The notes under the pieces: model-generated
The model's input: the letters and a program-made list of their open reading frames with translations, nothing else
Told to the model about the DNA's origin: nothing
Database searches by the model: none
DNA from: JABMMZ01 sp040386935
GTDB taxonomy: Bacteria; Bacteroidota; Bacteroidia; NS11-12g; UBA955
NCBI GenBank assembly: GCA_040386935.1
Contig: JAZKEQ010000011.1
Location: 43,402-107,401, forward strand
Length of the DNA: 64,000 nucleotides
Direction of reading: 5' to 3'
Shown here: positions 62,087 through 64,000 of the stretch, piece after piece
How positions within the stretch are numbered: position 1 is the first letter of the stretch
How the letters are laid out: every line of letters begins with the position of its first letter
Made by a program: the position numbers and the translations under genes

Positions 62087-63964
62087 TTGTCAAAAATCAG
62101 TATTAATATAAAAGATGGGACTATCAAGAAGGCTGATGTCATCGTAGGTATAGACTTGGGCACTACGAATAGCCTTGTGGCACTGATTGATAAAGCAAGC
62201 GGTCAGCCTGTTTGTTTGACTGCCAATAAAGAGAGTATTGTTCCTTCCATCGTGTACTTTTCTCCTGATGGTAACACTGTTGTTGGTAGTGAAGCAAAAC
62301 AATATCTCATCACAGAACCCCAACACACCATCTATTCTGTAAAACGCTTATTAGGGCGTTCATATAAAGATATTGAACAACACGCCAATAGTTTTGGATA
62401 TCGCATCATCGAAGATGAAACCAAAGCCATGGTAAGGGTTGAAATGAATGACAAATTCTATAATCCTATCGAGCTGTCTGCCTTAATTTTAAAAGAATTA
62501 AAATCAAGAGCTGAAACGATTTTGAAGGCTTCTGTCAATAAAGCTGTGATAACAGTACCAGCTTATTTCAACGATAGCCAAAGACAGGCCACCAGGGATG
62601 CAGGAAAATTGGCAGGACTCGATGTATTGAGAATTGTGAATGAACCAACTGCAGCAAGTCTGGCCTATGGCATTGGATTGCAACCTGACGAAGAAAAGTT
62701 AATAGCAGTATACGATTTAGGTGGTGGTACTTTTGATATCACAATTTTAAAAATTCAACAAGGTGTTTTTGAAGTGTTGGCAACCAATGGCGACACTTAT
62801 ACCGGTGGCGATGATTTCGATAGGGCCATTGTTGAACAGTGGTGTACTCAATTTGGTATACCTGTAACGGAACTTGAAAAAGATAAATCACTTTACCAAT
62901 CGCTGCGATTGAGTGCTGAGGAAGCAAAAAAACAATTGTCCAATAGTTCTGTAGCTGCTTGTGAATTTACTTATAACGATACGGTTTATACATTTGACTA
63001 TACTTTAGCAGAATTTGAAACAGCCATAGCTTCAATCGTTGAAAAGACTATGCTATGTTGTAAAAATGCGATAAGTGATGCGGATGTTCAATTGGGTGGA
63101 ATAGATGAAGTAATAATGGTTGGAGGAAGTACCCGTGTGCCTTATGTGAAGCAATGTGTGAAACAGTTTTTTCAAAAGGAAAGTTTGCATGATGCGTTGA
63201 ATCCGGATGAAGTAGTAGCCCTTGGTGCTGCAATAGAAGCCGATATACTGGCAGGTAATCGCAAAGATATTTTATTGCTGGATGTAACCCCTTTAAGTCT
63301 TGGCATTGAAACAATGGGCGGTTTAATGGATACACTGATACCACGCAACAGCAAGATTCCACAAAAGGCAGGCAGACAGTACACCACCTCTATTGATGGT
63401 CAGGCCAATCTCAAGATAGCCGTTTACCAAGGAGAGCGGGAACTTGTAAAGGATAACAGAAAATTAGGTGAATTTATTCTCAGGGATATTCCAGCAATGC
63501 CGGCCGGTTTTCCAAAAATTGACATACAATTTTTACTGAATGCAGATGGTATTTTAAAAGTGAATGCCGTTGAAGAGCGTTCAAATACAACGCAATCTAT
63601 CGATATTCGTCCGCAATACGGATTGACAGATGCCGAAGTTGAGAAAATGTTGCTGGAGAGTTTTAAAAATGCTCAAAGTGATATGCATGAGCGACTATTG
63701 GCAGAATCTAAAACAGAAGCAGAGCAATTGATTTATCAATGCAATAAACTCATTAATGCCAATACACAATTATTAACAGTTGAAGAGGTTGCACAAACCA
63801 AGCAATTATTGGATGTGTTGACAACTGCTGTTCAGGGAAATGACAGAGAAACAATAAATTTGCAAACCGAACGTTTAAACGATTATACAAGACCATTTGC
63901 TGAACGTTTGATGGATCAGGCGGTAGGCAAAGCACTAACAGGAAAATCACTCGATGCGATTTAA
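62087..63964 (+). CDS. hscA: Hsp70-family chaperone, HscA-like
   Basis: A 625-residue Hsp70 protein starting at TTG 62087 (no ATG nearby; the frame is closed shortly upstream). The ATPase domain shows VGIDLGTTNSLVALID, GTVITVPAYF-like AVITVPAYFNDSQRQATRDAG, AVYDLGGGTFDITIL, and MVGGSTRVPYVK. The substrate domain begins near LLLDVTPLSLGIETMGG. The short C-terminal helix without the EEVD-like tail, and the length, fit HscA, the Fe-S cluster assembly chaperone that works with HscB and IscU. Those partners are not in the window, so DnaK-like alternatives cannot be excluded. The next gene starts inside its last codons. Confidence 0.85.
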   Translation: MSKISINIKDGTIKKADVIVGIDLGTTNSLVALIDKASGQPVCLTANKESIVPSIVYFSPDGNTVVGSEAKQYLITEPQHTIYSVKRLLGRSYKDIEQHANSFGYRIIEDETKAMVRVEMNDKFYNPIELSALILKELKSRAETILKASVNKAVITVPAYFNDSQRQATRDAGKLAGLDVLRIVNEPTAASLAYGIGLQPDEEKLIAVYDLGGGTFDITILKIQQGVFEVLATNGDTYTGGDDFDRAIVEQWCTQFGIPVTELEKDKSLYQSLRLSAEEAKKQLSNSSVAACEFTYNDTVYTFDYTLAEFETAIASIVEKTMLCCKNAISDADVQLGGIDEVIMVGGSTRVPYVKQCVKQFFQKESLHDALNPDEVVALGAAIEADILAGNRKDILLLDVTPLSLGIETMGGLMDTLIPRNSKIPQKAGRQYTTSIDGQANLKIAVYQGERELVKDNRKLGEFILRDIPAMPAGFPKIDIQFLLNADGILKVNAVEERSNTTQSIDIRPQYGLTDAEVEKMLLESFKNAQSDMHERLLAESKTEAEQLIYQCNKLINANTQLLTVEEVAQTKQLLDVLTTAVQGNDRETINLQTERLNDYTRPFAERLMDQAVGKALTGKSLDAI

Positions 63965-64000
63965 ATATTTTACCCTCATATTGCTGTTTACATGCAGTGC
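63954..64000 (+). CDS. start of a lipoprotein gene, 3' truncated by the window
   Basis: ATG at 63954 overlaps the end of the Hsp70 gene by 11 bp in another frame. The visible 15 residues read MRFKYFTLILLFTCS, a type II signal sequence with a lipobox-like LFTC. The rest lies beyond the window. The overlap implies translational coupling to hscA. Confidence 0.6.
   Translation, partial: MRFKYFTLILLFTCS

Noticed and set aside
61947..62093. 49-residue N-terminal extension of the T9SS cargo protein
   Set aside because: It puts a basic, unstructured stretch before a clean signal peptide; the ATG ending at 61946 is better.
1..64000. tRNA, rRNA, riboswitch or classical insertion sequence
   Set aside because: None was recognised by eye in the intergenic stretches, all of which are shorter than about 300 bp; a dedicated covariance-model search was not possible.

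Overview
The window looks like a chromosomal segment from a non-phototrophic member of the Bacteroidota, possibly Chitinophagales or a relative. The DNA is AT-rich. Many promoters carry the Bacteroidota -7 box TAnnTTTG. Shine-Dalgarno sequences are almost absent. The window holds type IX secretion (T9SS) genes: a DUF5103 Plug-like protein, PorX, PorQ and a cargo protein with a C-terminal sorting domain. I saw no tRNA, rRNA, CRISPR array, phage block or classical insertion sequence. A 10-N assembly gap lies at 38835-38844. Function calls come from reading motifs and recalling families; no database search was run.

Layout. 1-6.9 kb: end of a Cys-rich protein, an FN3-repeat exported protein, a PKD lipoprotein, and a propeller-type sensor kinase with its LytTR regulator. 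7-12.2 kb: ABC-F ATPase, Plug-like protein, PorX, MazG-like hydrolase. 12.3-14.5 kb: three GNAT acetyltransferases and a membrane protein. 14.5-20.1 kb (minus strand): M3 peptidase, three orphan proteins, a LEA-type-2 lipoprotein-like protein, and an AAA+/DUF4143 gene framed by two long palindromes. 20.3-33 kb: gatB, then a minus-strand housekeeping run (aldehyde dehydrogenase, pdxA, leucyl aminopeptidase, tsaE, M48 peptidase, clpS, plsY), a 1457-residue exported protein of unknown function, and a TPR-like lipoprotein. 33.1-38.4 kb: umuDC-udk-trkA, lysA (minus), ruvX-def. 38.4-46.2 kb: two paralogous small lipoproteins, a third lipoprotein, a DUF486 protein, ribosomal protein S1, dihydroorotase and a putative porin. 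46.3-51.3 kb: glycine-zipper lipoprotein, PLDc_N protein, porQ, ZIP transporter, PAP2 phosphatase, methyltransferase and a tandem lipoprotein pair. 51.3-64 kb: TPR lipoprotein, homogentisate 1,2-dioxygenase, peroxiredoxin, NfeD, FloA, a homogentisate-prenyltransferase-like UbiA enzyme with a methyltransferase and a DUF92 protein, a large T9SS cargo protein, hscA, and the start of another lipoprotein gene.

Two parts stand out. First, the AAA+/DUF4143 gene (18882-20054) is bounded almost exactly by two near-perfect palindromes sharing the arm AACCGTGAAA, with a third half-site nearby, which suggests a compact mobile or self-regulated unit. Second, a UbiA enzyme with homogentisate-phytyltransferase-like motifs, a SAM methyltransferase and a DUF92 (VTE6-like) membrane protein lie together about 2 kb from homogentisate 1,2-dioxygenase. 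This could be a tocopherol- or plastoquinone-like prenyl-lipid pathway in a non-phototroph. A further global signal is that many genes have the TAnnTTTG box only 3-10 nt before the start codon, implying very short 5' leaders.
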